DNA of 64,000 bases from JANQPA01 sp964628385 (lineage in GTDB: Bacteria; Bacteroidota; Bacteroidia; Chitinophagales; Saprospiraceae): positions 1 through 64,000 of the forward strand of contig CAZVOD010000007.1 of assembly GCA_964628385.1 (NCBI GenBank), in the 5' to 3' direction. The position numbers and the translations under genes were made by a program. The notes under the pieces were generated by a model that worked only from the letters and a program-made list of their open reading frames with translations, was not told the origin of the DNA and did not search any database. This document shows, piece after piece, positions 7,564-17,015 of this stretch (positions are counted from its first letter, which is position 1; every line of letters starts with the position of its first letter).

Positions 7564-9231
7564 ATGAGATCAGCAATCTATATTATCACTATACTAGCTT
7601 TCTGTTTTAATTACGCCGTTGGCCAGTCTTCGGAGTTGACCGGTATACTTTCCAAAGTCAATGCTAATTTGTACAAGATGACCGATGGTGATAACACAGT
7701 CACTCAAGAACTGAGTTTTGAAAAAACCGCTCCGTTCAGGGTCATTTTCAAGCGAATAGAAGTTGATAGAAAAGGCTCTGTAATTATTGAAAGTCGATTT
7801 AATATGGCTTTTTTGGAGAAGCGCCATATAGGAGTAAAAAACTCCCGAAGAGAGATCAGTGTGGATATTAACCCCAGGGAAAATATTATTAAAGTCCTGG
7901 AAGATGGCATACTGGACGGTTACGAAGATGATTTGAGTATTGTTTGTATGGACATAGAAAATGCCAGAACTATCCGTGATTTACTGGAAGAAGCACTGCC
8001 TTTGGCGCGAGTTCAGTACGAGGCGGCTATTAATTTACCGCCGGATTACGAAGGTCTCGCTCAATTTATTTCAGATAAGATTCAAACAGTTACTGAAGAT
8101 GATGATACTTACGAGCAATCCTTTCAACTCATTTCTGATGAGAAGCCTCTGTTCATGTACACTTTAAAATACCGTTCCGATCAAAAGCTAAAAAAGGATC
8201 AAACTTACCTTTTTGAATTTTCAGATTTTGATGATGGCAAAATCAAGTCAGTCATAAAAAAGAAAAGTGCTTATGTAGAATTACAAACCGAAGACCGCAA
8301 CGACTTTATTGAGCTCAGCGAAGCGGATAACAAGGACTACATCGACGACTTGACCATTCACGCTTCTTCTTATGAGGAAGCCCAAACGCTTGCTTCTGCT
8401 TTGCGACAATTACTGCCGCTTGCCAAAGAAGTAAAGCTTAAAAGTTATCCTGAATTTAATACTGCTGAAGAAGCCCTGTATTTCCTGAGTAACAGTATCC
8501 AATCCTATCCTGAAGGCGATGTTAATATCAAACAACGCGTTACGGGACAATGCCTGTTTGAGTTGGAAAAAATAAGTATCAAACAGCAAGATACTTCCAC
8601 AAAAAAATCTTTGGTAGACTTAACAGACTTATCTACCGCGGGAATACGGATTGATGTACGCTCCAATTCGGTGGAAGTAGTAGCAACAGACAAAGACAAT
8701 GCCCGGTTTGTGATGATTGCTGAAGATGGCGTTCAGCAAAATTACGACGATGAGCTTGTTATCGGGGCTTCTGACATTAACAATGCCAAAGATATTAAGT
8801 ATGGTTTGATTAAATCCATAGAATTTTGTCAACCCGGCGTGCCTCTACAAAATTTTGAGTGGCTCACACAGTTGCTGGAAAACAACCCTAATATCAATGA
8901 AGATATCGCCAGCCAGTCTTTGACTAAAATTGACGGTAGTGATTGCAGGATGGCATTGGCTGTGGAGGAAATTAACAGAAAGGGCAATGAAACGATAATC
9001 TACGAATTTAATTTACCGGATTTGGATGTTGAAGAATCCGTTATAGCAACAAAAGGAACAGATGCTGAACTCATTTTTCCTACTAACGGCAAGGAGCAGA
9101 TAATTACTGAAAAATACCCCGACGGAGAGGTGAAATACGCTAATAAAATTGAAATTTTGGTGCCGGATGTGCAGTCGGCAAAAATCTTTTTGATTAGCAT
9201 GAAAGAATTGATTAGGCAATGTAAGGAGTAA
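7564..9231 (+). CDS. Secreted protein of four tandem ~133-residue modules
   Basis: Product of 555 residues. A signal peptide is visible at residues 1-21 (ends AVGQ). The rest divides into four diverged modules, roughly 22-157, 158-290, 291-428 and 429-555. Each begins with a helical segment (LTGILSKVN, LAQFISDKIQ, ALYFLSNSIQ, LTQLLENNPN), passes through beta-rich sequence, and ends in a D-x-x-x-A helix leading to a run such as LRQLLPLAKE or LLEEALPLAR. No transmembrane, catalytic or sorting domain is visible. It is monocistronic with a candidate promoter at 7494. I do not recognise the family; a role as a periplasmic or extracellular repeat protein is the most that can be said. Confidence 0.75.
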   Translation: MRSAIYIITILAFCFNYAVGQSSELTGILSKVNANLYKMTDGDNTVTQELSFEKTAPFRVIFKRIEVDRKGSVIIESRFNMAFLEKRHIGVKNSRREISVDINPRENIIKVLEDGILDGYEDDLSIVCMDIENARTIRDLLEEALPLARVQYEAAINLPPDYEGLAQFISDKIQTVTEDDDTYEQSFQLISDEKPLFMYTLKYRSDQKLKKDQTYLFEFSDFDDGKIKSVIKKKSAYVELQTEDRNDFIELSEADNKDYIDDLTIHASSYEEAQTLASALRQLLPLAKEVKLKSYPEFNTAEEALYFLSNSIQSYPEGDVNIKQRVTGQCLFELEKISIKQQDTSTKKSLVDLTDLSTAGIRIDVRSNSVEVVATDKDNARFVMIAEDGVQQNYDDELVIGASDINNAKDIKYGLIKSIEFCQPGVPLQNFEWLTQLLENNPNINEDIASQSLTKIDGSDCRMALAVEEINRKGNETIIYEFNLPDLDVEESVIATKGTDAELIFPTNGKEQIITEKYPDGEVKYANKIEILVPDVQSAKIFLISMKELIRQCKE

Positions 9232-9268
9232 ACCTTTACGGTAGTATGTTAAAATTCAATCTCAACAC

Positions 9269-9292
9269 CATTCTACCCCTGCAAAACAAGTC
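9269..9292. repeat. Half copy of the dispersed palindromic element
   Basis: ATTCTACCCCTGCAAAACAA plus GTC matches the right half of the full copies at 15252 and 37061. The left arm is missing. It lies 38 nt after the stop codon of the four-module protein. The rest of 9232-9469 holds nothing else I recognise. Confidence 0.6.
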
Positions 9293-9469
9293 CATACTTT
9301 AGTGCTACAGACAAAGCTTTCAAATAGACTCCGGTCATTTTTAAGATCGCTGTAATTTTTTATCCAAAATCCGTCTTATTTGCCACAACCAGAACTACTT
9401 AGTGTAAAATTTACAAGAATTAGGCTTATTCTATTGGACTGTTTCTTAAAAGAATCATAAATTTAAGCA

Positions 9470-9568
9470 ATGGAATTAAAGCATGGATTGATCAGCGAAG
9501 TATTTGATGGTAAGAGACGGCAAGCTTTGATCCAAATTGTTAAAATCAACAAAAACAAGTTATCATGA
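9470..9568 (+). CDS. Possible 32-residue leader ORF overlapping glgP
   Basis: ATG at 9470 opens a 32-codon frame (begins MELKHGLISEVFDGKRRQ and ends in a Lys-rich tail NKNKLS) whose TGA overlaps the glgP ATG as ATGA at 9565-9568. Such an overlap is the usual arrangement for translational coupling. It could be a regulatory leader peptide or chance; no homologue is recognised. Confidence 0.3.
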   Translation: MELKHGLISEVFDGKRRQALIQIVKINKNKLS

Positions 9569-12126
9569 TTGGACAGTTAAAGAGCGACACTTTCAGGTTG
9601 AAGCGCATATTTATTGAATCGCATTTACCTGACGCTTTACAGCCTCTTCAGGAAATGGCCGGCAACCTATGGTGGTCATGGAATAAAGACGCTACGGAGC
9701 TATTCCGCTCTATCCTGCCGGAACAGTGGGAAGAACATCAGTACAATCCCATTGCTGTTTTGGGCGCCATTTTAACGGAACGGGCTCAAGCATTAGCCAA
9801 AGACGAGCACTTTATGAACCAGCTTCGCTCGGTACATCAAAAGTATTTAGCTTACTTACAAAAAAAAGAAGAAAAACAAGGACCAAAGATAGCCTACTTT
9901 TGTATGGAGTATGGCCTACACATTTCTGTTAGGTTATATTCCGGTGGATTGGGCGTGTTAGCAGGCGACTTTTTGAAAGAAGCCAGCGATATGAACGTTA
10001 ATATGGTGGCTGTTGGTTTGCTTTACCGTTATGGTTATTTCCAGCAGGCCATTTCTCTGCACGGTGATCAGATCAATAATTATCCACCTCAAAAGTTCAC
10101 CAATCTTCCTATGGCTCCCGTACGCAAAGCGGATGGAGAATGGCTGAAGGTTATGATCAATCTTCAGGGCAGAACAGTACAAGCGAAAGTTTGGGAAATG
10201 AGAGTGGGACGAATTTCTCTTTATCTACTGGATACTGATTTTGATGAAAATAGCTGGGAAGATCGCAGCCTAACTCATCAATTGTACGGTGGCAATAATG
10301 AGCATCGCCTAAAACAGGAAATTCTACTGGGTGTTGGAGGAACAAGGGCTCTTCAGGCACTGGGTGTTGATGCTGATATTTATCACTGCAACGAGGGTCA
10401 CGCGGCGTTTGCCGGAATAGAGCGTTTGAAGAACTATTTAGTGAATCATCACCTTTCTTATAACGAAGCCATTGAGGTGGTACGCTCCAGTTCTTTATTT
10501 ACGACCCATACGCCTGTTCCTGCCGGGCACGATTACTTTACTGAAAACTTATTGAAAGATTACATGTACAGTTATATTACTGACATGGGTATTGACTGGA
10601 AGACTTTCATTTCGCTGGGTAAAGTAGAGGCAGATAATCCGCACGAGAACTTTTCAATGAGTCACCTGGCTATTCGCTTATCGCAGGAAGTCAACGGTGT
10701 AAGTAAGCTACACGGTGAAGTTTCTCAAAAAATGTTCAATGTACTTTATCCGGGTTACAACCCTGAAGAGTTACATATTGGCCACGTTACTAATAGTGTC
10801 CACTATCCAACCTGGATTTCCAATGAGTGGAATAGTGTATTAGTAGAACAAGCTGGTGAGCATTTCCTCAGTGATCAATCCAACAAAGAACACTGGAATA
10901 AAATTCGCAATCTGTCTGATGAACAGATCATGGCTACTCGCAAGATACTTAAGGAAAAATTGATAGCGTATCTAAAGCATACTTTACGTCAGGACCTGAC
11001 CCGTCGCGGAGAAAAGCCAGCGGCTATTTTTGAAGTTATCAATAAGATTAACAGCAATGCACTGATCTTTGGTTTTGCCAGAAGATTTGCTAGCTACAAG
11101 CGGGCTCATTTGTTATTTACCAACCTGCATCGGCTAGCAGAGATCGTTAACAACCCTGACCATCCTGTGATGTTCATATTCGCCGGAAAAGCCCACCCTG
11201 CTGACAAAGGAGGACAGGATTTGATCAAGCGCATTATCAATGTCTCTAAGCGTCCCGAATTTATTGGCAAAGTGATTTTCCTGGAGGGCTACAACCTGGA
11301 AATGGCTAAGTTGCTAGTACGAGGTGTTGATATTTGGGTAAATACGCCAACGCGTCCTAAAGAAGCTTCTGGTACATCCGGAATGAAGGCGGCTATGAAT
11401 GGCGTCATGAACTTCAGTGTACTGGATGGCTGGTGGGCCGAAGGCTACCGTCCTGATGCGGGCTGGGCGCTGCCGATAGAAAGAGCTTACGACGATCAGC
11501 ATCTTCAGGATGAGCTTGATGCAGAAAGCATCTATAATATTTTGGAAAATGACCTTGTTCCTAAATACTTCGAACGCAATGAAAATGGTATTTCTCAAAC
11601 ATGGGTAGAATATGTGAAAAATATCATGACAGAAGTTGCTCCTTACTTTACCATGAAGCGCATGATGGATGATTATTTCCATAAATTTTACAACAAACTA
11701 AATGAGCGTGGCAAGCTTTTGACTGCCAATAACTTTGAGCTGGTCAGAAAAATTGCCGACTGGAAACTGTTTATGAAGCGCAATTGGGACGCCATTGAAG
11801 TAGTAGACTCTCAAGTCTATGATTCTGATAATTTTGCCCTGAAAGTAGGGGATAAATTCAGTGCATCAATCAAAATCGACCACAAAGCTATCAACCCACA
11901 AAATCTGGGAGTAGAAGTGGTATTCTTCAAGCGTATTGATGAAAATGAACTTACCATTGAATTTGCCAAAGACCTTGAAATGGAAAGCCTGGAAGGTAGT
12001 GTAGGTAAATACAGCTGTAATATTCAACCTGAAGTGTCAGGAGTTTACGAGTATGGATTTAGAATATATCCTCAGCACGAACTATTACCACACAAGCAAG
12101 ACTTGCAGTTGGTACGTTGGCTGTAG
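9565..12126 (+). CDS. glgP: Alpha-glucan (glycogen) phosphorylase
   Basis: Product of 853 residues, the alpha-glucan phosphorylase of the compact bacterial/archaeal type, which releases glucose 1-phosphate from alpha-1,4-glucan. The N-terminal ~110 residues form the DUF3417-type extension (GNLWWSWNKDATELF). The catalytic part follows with IAYFCMEYGLHISVRLYSGG, then CNEGHAAF, TTHTPVPAGHD, FGFARRFASYKRAHL, and EASGTSGMKAAMNGVMNFS, whose lysine (Lys608) holds pyridoxal phosphate. About 130 residues after the phosphorylase core form a beta-rich C-terminal region. The second residue of the SGGLG motif region reads VRLYSGGLGVL, as in the family. It is monocistronic and ends at a hairpin at 12144. 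Confidence 0.93.
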   Translation: MIGQLKSDTFRLKRIFIESHLPDALQPLQEMAGNLWWSWNKDATELFRSILPEQWEEHQYNPIAVLGAILTERAQALAKDEHFMNQLRSVHQKYLAYLQKKEEKQGPKIAYFCMEYGLHISVRLYSGGLGVLAGDFLKEASDMNVNMVAVGLLYRYGYFQQAISLHGDQINNYPPQKFTNLPMAPVRKADGEWLKVMINLQGRTVQAKVWEMRVGRISLYLLDTDFDENSWEDRSLTHQLYGGNNEHRLKQEILLGVGGTRALQALGVDADIYHCNEGHAAFAGIERLKNYLVNHHLSYNEAIEVVRSSSLFTTHTPVPAGHDYFTENLLKDYMYSYITDMGIDWKTFISLGKVEADNPHENFSMSHLAIRLSQEVNGVSKLHGEVSQKMFNVLYPGYNPEELHIGHVTNSVHYPTWISNEWNSVLVEQAGEHFLSDQSNKEHWNKIRNLSDEQIMATRKILKEKLIAYLKHTLRQDLTRRGEKPAAIFEVINKINSNALIFGFARRFASYKRAHLLFTNLHRLAEIVNNPDHPVMFIFAGKAHPADKGGQDLIKRIINVSKRPEFIGKVIFLEGYNLEMAKLLVRGVDIWVNTPTRPKEASGTSGMKAAMNGVMNFSVLDGWWAEGYRPDAGWALPIERAYDDQHLQDELDAESIYNILENDLVPKYFERNENGISQTWVEYVKNIMTEVAPYFTMKRMMDDYFHKFYNKLNERGKLLTANNFELVRKIADWKLFMKRNWDAIEVVDSQVYDSDNFALKVGDKFSASIKIDHKAINPQNLGVEVVFFKRIDENELTIEFAKDLEMESLEGSVGKYSCNIQPEVSGVYEYGFRIYPQHELLPHKQDLQLVRWL

Positions 12127-12143
12127 GCGACAATAACTAAAAC

Positions 12144-12176
12144 GAGGGTAGCTATCAATACTGATTAGTTACCCTC
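12144..12176 (+). terminator. Probable terminator after glgP
   Basis: GAGGGTAGCTA (12144-12154) pairs with TAGTTACCCTC (12166-12176) with one G-U pair. The stem begins 18 nt after the stop codon. The downstream T tract is weak. Confidence 0.55.
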
Positions 12177-12566
12177 TTACTCAGATCGATTAATAGGTTA
12201 CTTTTGGTTGTAAGTAGATAAAAACGGGCAGGTATGTTCACCCACCCAGAAAAATAGCAACTATCTACTTATCTCCAGCTCTTTAGAAAAATGGTCTTTG
12301 GTTTTTTGAAGTTATAAGCGGAGACCAAGTCTGATAGAATCAGGGTAGATTCATTTTTTGTGTTTATTTTATTCATTGCTTTTGATAGACCTGATCTCCT
12401 TTCAATTGTTGTTAAATGCCTCTCATAGTATGTTGTATCAAGCCTTCAGCTTTAGCTTTAGGATTTGATAGATGATATTATTTATTTTCTTCGCTACCGA
12501 TTTTTAGAGAAGGAGGTAGCTCCGGGCTTTCCCGGAGCTATTCCCGTAAACCAACTCTCGTATCGT

Positions 12567-12632
12567 ATGAAGCTTTATTCCTTTCTCTTGGCTATCTTTC
12601 TTTTTTACTGTACGCTCTGCCACTTTCGATAG
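12567..12632 (+). CDS. Possible 21-residue signal-like peptide
   Basis: The frame MKLYSFLLAIFLFYCTLCH plus two residues looks like an isolated signal peptide or small membrane peptide, or the severed start of a lost secreted-protein gene. It lies between the 12519 hairpin and the 12667 terminator, so it could belong to a short transcript. Evidence is weak. Confidence 0.2.
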   Translation: MKLYSFLLAIFLFYCTLCHFR

Positions 12633-12666
12633 CTTGGTTGTCTACTTTTCATTTTTGTCGAAATCG

Positions 12667-12703
12667 GGGGGTAAAACGCTCGAGGTTTCACCCCCACTTT
12701 TTT
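12667..12703 (+). terminator. Intrinsic terminator of an unassigned short transcript
   Basis: GGGGGT plus AAAC (12667-12677) pairs with GTTT plus ACCCCC (12685-12695), one internal mismatch, and is followed by ACTTTTTTG. The U tract is only on the plus strand, where no annotated gene precedes it for 540 bp. Confidence 0.6.
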
Positions 12704-13125
12704 GTCAATCCGAAAATGCGGATTTCAGGTGTTTGCCTTTCGGCGGTTTTGGGTTATTTGGATATGTACACTCACTTGATTTTTTGGGATGTTTTATTCT
12801 CTGTTGATTAATTACACTTCAAAGATACTGGGAATGGCTACGGCGTGAAAACCACAACCAAGTGTGAAATGAGATTCCCAAAGGGGTATTTGTATAAAAA
12901 AATCAGTTTTCAAAAAACACATAAAAGGTAAAAGCCAGTACAAATTCAACTGATTATCAAATATTTACAAACAATTCATTGCTAATCAAGCGCCTGCCAG
13001 AGGGCATGGGTAAAAATTAATTTCAAAAAAAATCCTAAGGCTGATAAAAAAGCTTATCTTTCTATAAACCATGCTATTCTAACAAAAACGCTTTTGTTTC
13101 AAAAATCGAAGTATTATAGAAGTCT

Positions 13126-14616
13126 ATGAAGCAAAAGGAAGACCTTTTCCAACTCATCAAATTAATGTCGCGCTCAGAAAAACGATACTTTAGTGTGGAA
13201 GCTCAGCGAGGAGGGACCAGCAGTAAGAATTATCTGGATCTTTTCAAGCGTATCAACGAGATGGAAGAATACAACGAAGAGCTGCTGAAGAAGAGATTTC
13301 CCAAAAACTTGGCCGCCAATAAAGCTTTTCTCTACGAATCGTTGCTCAAAAGTATGCGCGATTACCGACGTATCCATATGCATAGTGTGCGATTGCGAGA
13401 ATTGATGCAGGATTTCAGTATTCTCTATCAGCGCGGCCTGAATGAACAGGCAGAATACCGACTTAAAGAAGCTAAAAGCCTGGCTCATGAACTGGGCAAC
13501 GACATGGCCCTGCTAGAGATCAACCACCAGGAGCGGCTACTGGCCTGGTATAAGAAAGCTGACTTTTTTAAAGTTATGGAAACGCTGGATAGCGAAAGTC
13601 AACTGGCCCTGGAAAATATTAATGAAGAACAAACCTATCTCAACTTGAACTACAATCTGCTTTCCGAGCACAAAAAAGGCAATAACCTCTACAACGATTC
13701 TTTCCAGGAAGAACTAACAGCCAGGTATGAGTCTATGCTCCTGGATAAAAAAATACCCAACGGCCCTCGTGCCCAGCATCGATATTACCAGTGCCTCGCT
13801 ACTTATTACAACCTCAAACAAGACCACCAGCAAACCGTCCGGTACTACCGAAAAGTGATTGAGTGCTGGAATCGAATGGAACGGCTCAAGGAGGAAGAAT
13901 TTTTTAAATACCTCGTAGATGTCTCCAATCTGATGTCGGTATATTACAATTTGGAAGCTTTTGACAAGTTATGGGAATTAATCCAGGAATTTGAGGAGGA
14001 AAAACCAAGGAATGCAGAAGAAGCCGGCATTATCTTCGTTAAAACAGCTATCTACAAGATTCTGGTATTTATCAATACCGGTAAAAAAGTAGACCTGCAG
14101 GCTCTTAATCAGACATTTGAAAAAGGACTTAAAGAACATAAAATAAATGAAGGCAGCCGAATGGTTCTAATTGCTCACCTGGCCCTTTACTGCTTCATAT
14201 GTGAGGCATTTGAACAGTGTACGCGTTGGTGCGAGGAAATTCTCGGAACTCGCGGCAAGAAAATGCTGCGCAAAGATATTCAAATAGGGCTCTGCCTCCT
14301 CAGAATGATGGCTGAATATGAAAGAGGTGACGTGGATACCTTTGACAATATTATCCGATCTACCGGCCGCTACTTAAAGTCCTTTGAGGTATACGAAGAG
14401 CATCACTTCGAATCTCAGCTTTATAGCTTTATAAAAAAGCTACACAACACCGCAATCAATGAAGAAAAAGAACTCCTTCGCCAATTCAAAAGCTATCTGG
14501 AAACTTTTATCGCCAAAGAAAGTACAGCAGCCCCCTTTGACCTCGATGAGTTGAGCCTCGTATGGATAAAAAGCAAGCTGGAGTACCAGCCTGTCCTTGA
14601 GTTGTGCAAGAAATAA
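13126..14616 (+). CDS. Conserved hypothetical helical-repeat protein
   Basis: Product of 496 residues, cytoplasmic (no signal peptide, no membrane segment), almost entirely alpha-helical with TPR-like pairs of helices (AEYRLKEAKSLAHELGND, HRYYQCLATYYNLKQDHQ, TVRYYRKVIECWNRME). The N-terminus (MKQKEDLFQLIKLMSRSEKR) is basic and could be a binding helix. No enzyme motif is seen. I do not recognise a named family. It stands alone on the plus strand and is convergent, with 7 bp between, with the next gene. Confidence 0.65.
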   Translation: MKQKEDLFQLIKLMSRSEKRYFSVEAQRGGTSSKNYLDLFKRINEMEEYNEELLKKRFPKNLAANKAFLYESLLKSMRDYRRIHMHSVRLRELMQDFSILYQRGLNEQAEYRLKEAKSLAHELGNDMALLEINHQERLLAWYKKADFFKVMETLDSESQLALENINEEQTYLNLNYNLLSEHKKGNNLYNDSFQEELTARYESMLLDKKIPNGPRAQHRYYQCLATYYNLKQDHQQTVRYYRKVIECWNRMERLKEEEFFKYLVDVSNLMSVYYNLEAFDKLWELIQEFEEEKPRNAEEAGIIFVKTAIYKILVFINTGKKVDLQALNQTFEKGLKEHKINEGSRMVLIAHLALYCFICEAFEQCTRWCEEILGTRGKKMLRKDIQIGLCLLRMMAEYERGDVDTFDNIIRSTGRYLKSFEVYEEHHFESQLYSFIKKLHNTAINEEKELLRQFKSYLETFIAKESTAAPFDLDELSLVWIKSKLEYQPVLELCKK

Positions 14617-14623
14617 CCCTTAT

Positions 14624-15202
14624 CTACCGCTTAACAACAGTAAGGTGTAGTTTTCCTTCAGAACGAGAAAGGAATAAATTAGAACCTTTCAAGGAAAATT
14701 TCTGATGGCTCTGATCCTTACTAACCAGATTCGGATCAATATCCACAGTTCCAATATGAAAAAGCCCCGGCCCTAAAATACTTTCTATTCTTGGTGGCTC
14801 CGTTGTAGAACGCTCCGACAGATTTGGGTCAATGTCAGTAGTGCCGATTCCGCCTCTTTCCGACAGGTTTGGGTCAATGTCAGTAGTGCCAATATTCTTT
14901 AGCTCTACAGATTCACCAGCAGGGCTGGCTAATAAGCGATTAGTAGCGCTAGCTAATAACAATTGTTGTTCTAAAGGTTGATAGACCAACTGCCACTGGT
15001 ACTTTACAGTATCAACCTCAAAGCGCATACCACCTTCCAGCTTCGAGATATCTTCGTTGGAAGGCGATGCTATAGACAATTGACTGCCAAGCAGACCGAT
15101 GACTACCCCATTGCCGCTTTCCAGTGAAAATACATGAAGGTTTTCATCATCAATTAAAAATACTTTTCGTTGATCAGAAGACAGTGCAATTGAATTGAAC
15201 AT
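14624..15202 (-). CDS. Hypothetical protein with IGTxDIDPNL repeats
   Basis: Product of 192 residues with no signal peptide or membrane segment. Residues 1-90 are beta-rich. Residues about 107-160 carry three copies of the decapeptide I-G-T-(T/V)-D-I-D-P-N-L: IGTTDIDPNLSERGG, IGTTDIDPNLSERST and IGTVDIDPNLVSKDQ. The first two are near identical in DNA (14808-14845 and 14859-14892), indicating a recent tandem duplication. No family recognised; the acidic repeat might bind a metal or a partner. It lies downstream of repeat copy B and of speA on the same strand. Confidence 0.55.
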   Translation of the reverse strand: MFNSIALSSDQRKVFLIDDENLHVFSLESGNGVVIGLLGSQLSIASPSNEDISKLEGGMRFEVDTVKYQWQLVYQPLEQQLLLASATNRLLASPAGESVELKNIGTTDIDPNLSERGGIGTTDIDPNLSERSTTEPPRIESILGPGLFHIGTVDIDPNLVSKDQSHQKFSLKGSNLFLSRSEGKLHLTVVKR

Positions 15203-15251
15203 AGTGCTTTAGGTTTTTCTAAAAAAAAGCGGATGATTTTTTACAAAAGAA

Positions 15252-15315
15252 GACTTGTTTCGCAGGCATTAGACTTAGTTCTTTTCACCACTATTCTAAC
15301 CCTGCGAAACAAGTC
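15252..15315. repeat. Dispersed palindromic element, copy B
   Basis: Perfect 15-bp arms GACTTGTTTCGCAGG (15252-15266) and CCTGCGAAACAAGTC (15301-15315) with the inner ACTATTCTAACCC motif shared with copies A and C. It lies 31 nt beyond the 3' end of speA and upstream of the gene at 14624, so it may serve as the speA terminator. Confidence 0.8.
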
Positions 15316-15345
15316 AAATATCAACCGCAAAATATCTAAAATTAG

Positions 15346-16761
15346 TTAATAGCCCAATATTTTCAACATCCCTTCTGCACTTTGCTCTTCCTGATAAAGA
15401 ACATCCACGAGATTGCCTTTCTCGTCCTTATACACAAGTACATGCTTAGGAGAAGGAATCAGGCAATGCTTGATCCCACCGTATCCGCTTATGGAGTCCT
15501 GATAAGCTCCGGTATGAAAGAAACCGATATACAAAGGCTCATGATCTGTATTGGGATAAGCCGGCAGATACACCTGACTCTCGTGCACTTCTGAGTTATA
15601 ATAATCAGAATTATCGCAGCTCAAGCCACCGATGTTCACTCTTCTGTATTCATTTTTCCATTTGTTGATCGGTAGAAGAATAAAACGTTCTCCCATACCC
15701 CAGGTGTCTGGCAAGGTATTCATCAGAGAATTGTCTATCATGTACCAAAGCTCGGAATCGTTTTGTTGTTTTTGTGCTAAAACTGAAAAAATGGTGGCGC
15801 CACTTTCTCCAACTGTATATTTTCCAAACTCCGTAAAAATATCTGGCTCAGGTACCTCTTCTTCTTCACAGGCCTGAAGAATATTATGCACGATCTCTTT
15901 GATCATGTATTTATAGTCAAATTCAAAACCCAGTGAATTCCTTATCGGCAAGCCTCCACCGATATTAATAGCGTGAAGATGAGGGCTCAAATGCTTCAAT
16001 TCGCAGTATAGCTTGATAACTTTCTTGAGTTCTCCCCAGTAGTACAAAGAATCTTTTATACCAGTATCCACAAAAAAATGAAGCATCTTAAGCTGAAACT
16101 TCTCATTGGTTTGTAGCCTCGCCTTAAAGAAAGGGACCACTTCCGTACCCCTGATTCCCAAACGGGAAGTATAAAACTCAAAATTGGGCTCCTCCTCTGT
16201 GGCTACTCTGATCCCCACCTTGCAAGTACCTTTAACATGTTGCTCGTAATAGTCTAACTCTGCCTGGTTATCGAGAATGGGCACCAGATTTCTGAAACCT
16301 TCATTTATAAGCTCTACTATGCATTGTTTGTAGTATTCCGTCTTAAAGCCATTACAAATAATTATGCGATCTTTATTGATCTTACCGCTTTCGTATAATT
16401 TCTTGATCAAAACAATATCGTAGGCCGAAGAGGTCTCCAATTCCACCTGATGTCGTAATACTTCATAGAGTACATGGCTAAAATGAGAGCTTTTTGTACA
16501 GTAGCAGTAATGGTATTGGCCCTGATAGCTCAGCGACTTCATGGCCCTGTTGAAGAAATTTCTGGCCCTCTTGATCTGTGCGCCCACTTTTGGCATATAA
16601 GTAAGCTTCAAAGGAGTACCGTATTTTTCGATCAGATGCTTTAATGGTACACCATGAAACATCAAATAGCCATTTTCAATATCAAACCCTTCTTGCGGAA
16701 AGTAAAAGGTTTGATCAATAAGATCGAAATAAGTATTTGTCACCTTAAGATTATTTTTCAA
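15346..16761 (-). CDS. speA: Arginine decarboxylase (biosynthetic, fold-type III)
   Basis: Product of 471 residues, the shorter SpeA-type arginine decarboxylase found in Bacteroidota, of the alanine-racemase-fold (ornithine/diaminopimelate decarboxylase) group. It converts arginine to agmatine, the first step to putrescine and spermidine. The PLP lysine is Lys90 in YCYCTKSSHF. Further landmarks are LETSSAYD, IICNGFK, SRLGIRG, HFFVDTGI, the glycine loop AINIGGGLP, TEFGKYTVGESG (substrate/PLP phosphate region) and GLSCDNSD. The C-terminal part GFFHTGAYQDSISGYGGIKH carries the second-subunit active-site residues. It is monocistronic. Upstream (16762-17015) there are only small inverted repeats, including ACCGAAGCTCGGT. 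Confidence 0.88.
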   Translation of the reverse strand: MKNNLKVTNTYFDLIDQTFYFPQEGFDIENGYLMFHGVPLKHLIEKYGTPLKLTYMPKVGAQIKRARNFFNRAMKSLSYQGQYHYCYCTKSSHFSHVLYEVLRHQVELETSSAYDIVLIKKLYESGKINKDRIIICNGFKTEYYKQCIVELINEGFRNLVPILDNQAELDYYEQHVKGTCKVGIRVATEEEPNFEFYTSRLGIRGTEVVPFFKARLQTNEKFQLKMLHFFVDTGIKDSLYYWGELKKVIKLYCELKHLSPHLHAINIGGGLPIRNSLGFEFDYKYMIKEIVHNILQACEEEEVPEPDIFTEFGKYTVGESGATIFSVLAQKQQNDSELWYMIDNSLMNTLPDTWGMGERFILLPINKWKNEYRRVNIGGLSCDNSDYYNSEVHESQVYLPAYPNTDHEPLYIGFFHTGAYQDSISGYGGIKHCLIPSPKHVLVYKDEKGNLVDVLYQEEQSAEGMLKILGY

Positions 16762-17015
16762 AAAATTTTGATGAATAAAAAATATCAGACTATTATTGTG
16801 TATCTTGAACCGAAGCTCGGTTTAGCACGCTAACTAATCAACTGTTACTCAAGCAACTGCCACTCAAGCAGTTGTCTGTTTCAGCTCGCAAAGCTATACA
16901 AAAATTGCAAGTCAAACAGCCCTGCCTTCTCATTCATCCTTTAATAATTTTTAGTTTTACGCAGATAGTACAATGCTCTAAACTGAAAGTTTCAAAACTC
17001 AAATAAATTCTAAAA

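Larger units (their letters stand above)
12177..13125. other. Gene-poor stretch with strong hairpins
   Basis: No substantial coding frame is found here. Visible elements are a perfect 9-bp hairpin AGCTCCGGG-CTTT-CCCGGAGCT at about 12519-12540, a 21-codon hydrophobic frame at 12567-12632, and a terminator-like hairpin at 12667-12703. I do not recognise tmRNA, RNase P RNA or SRP RNA. The remainder, about 12710-13125, shows nothing. Confidence 0.5.
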
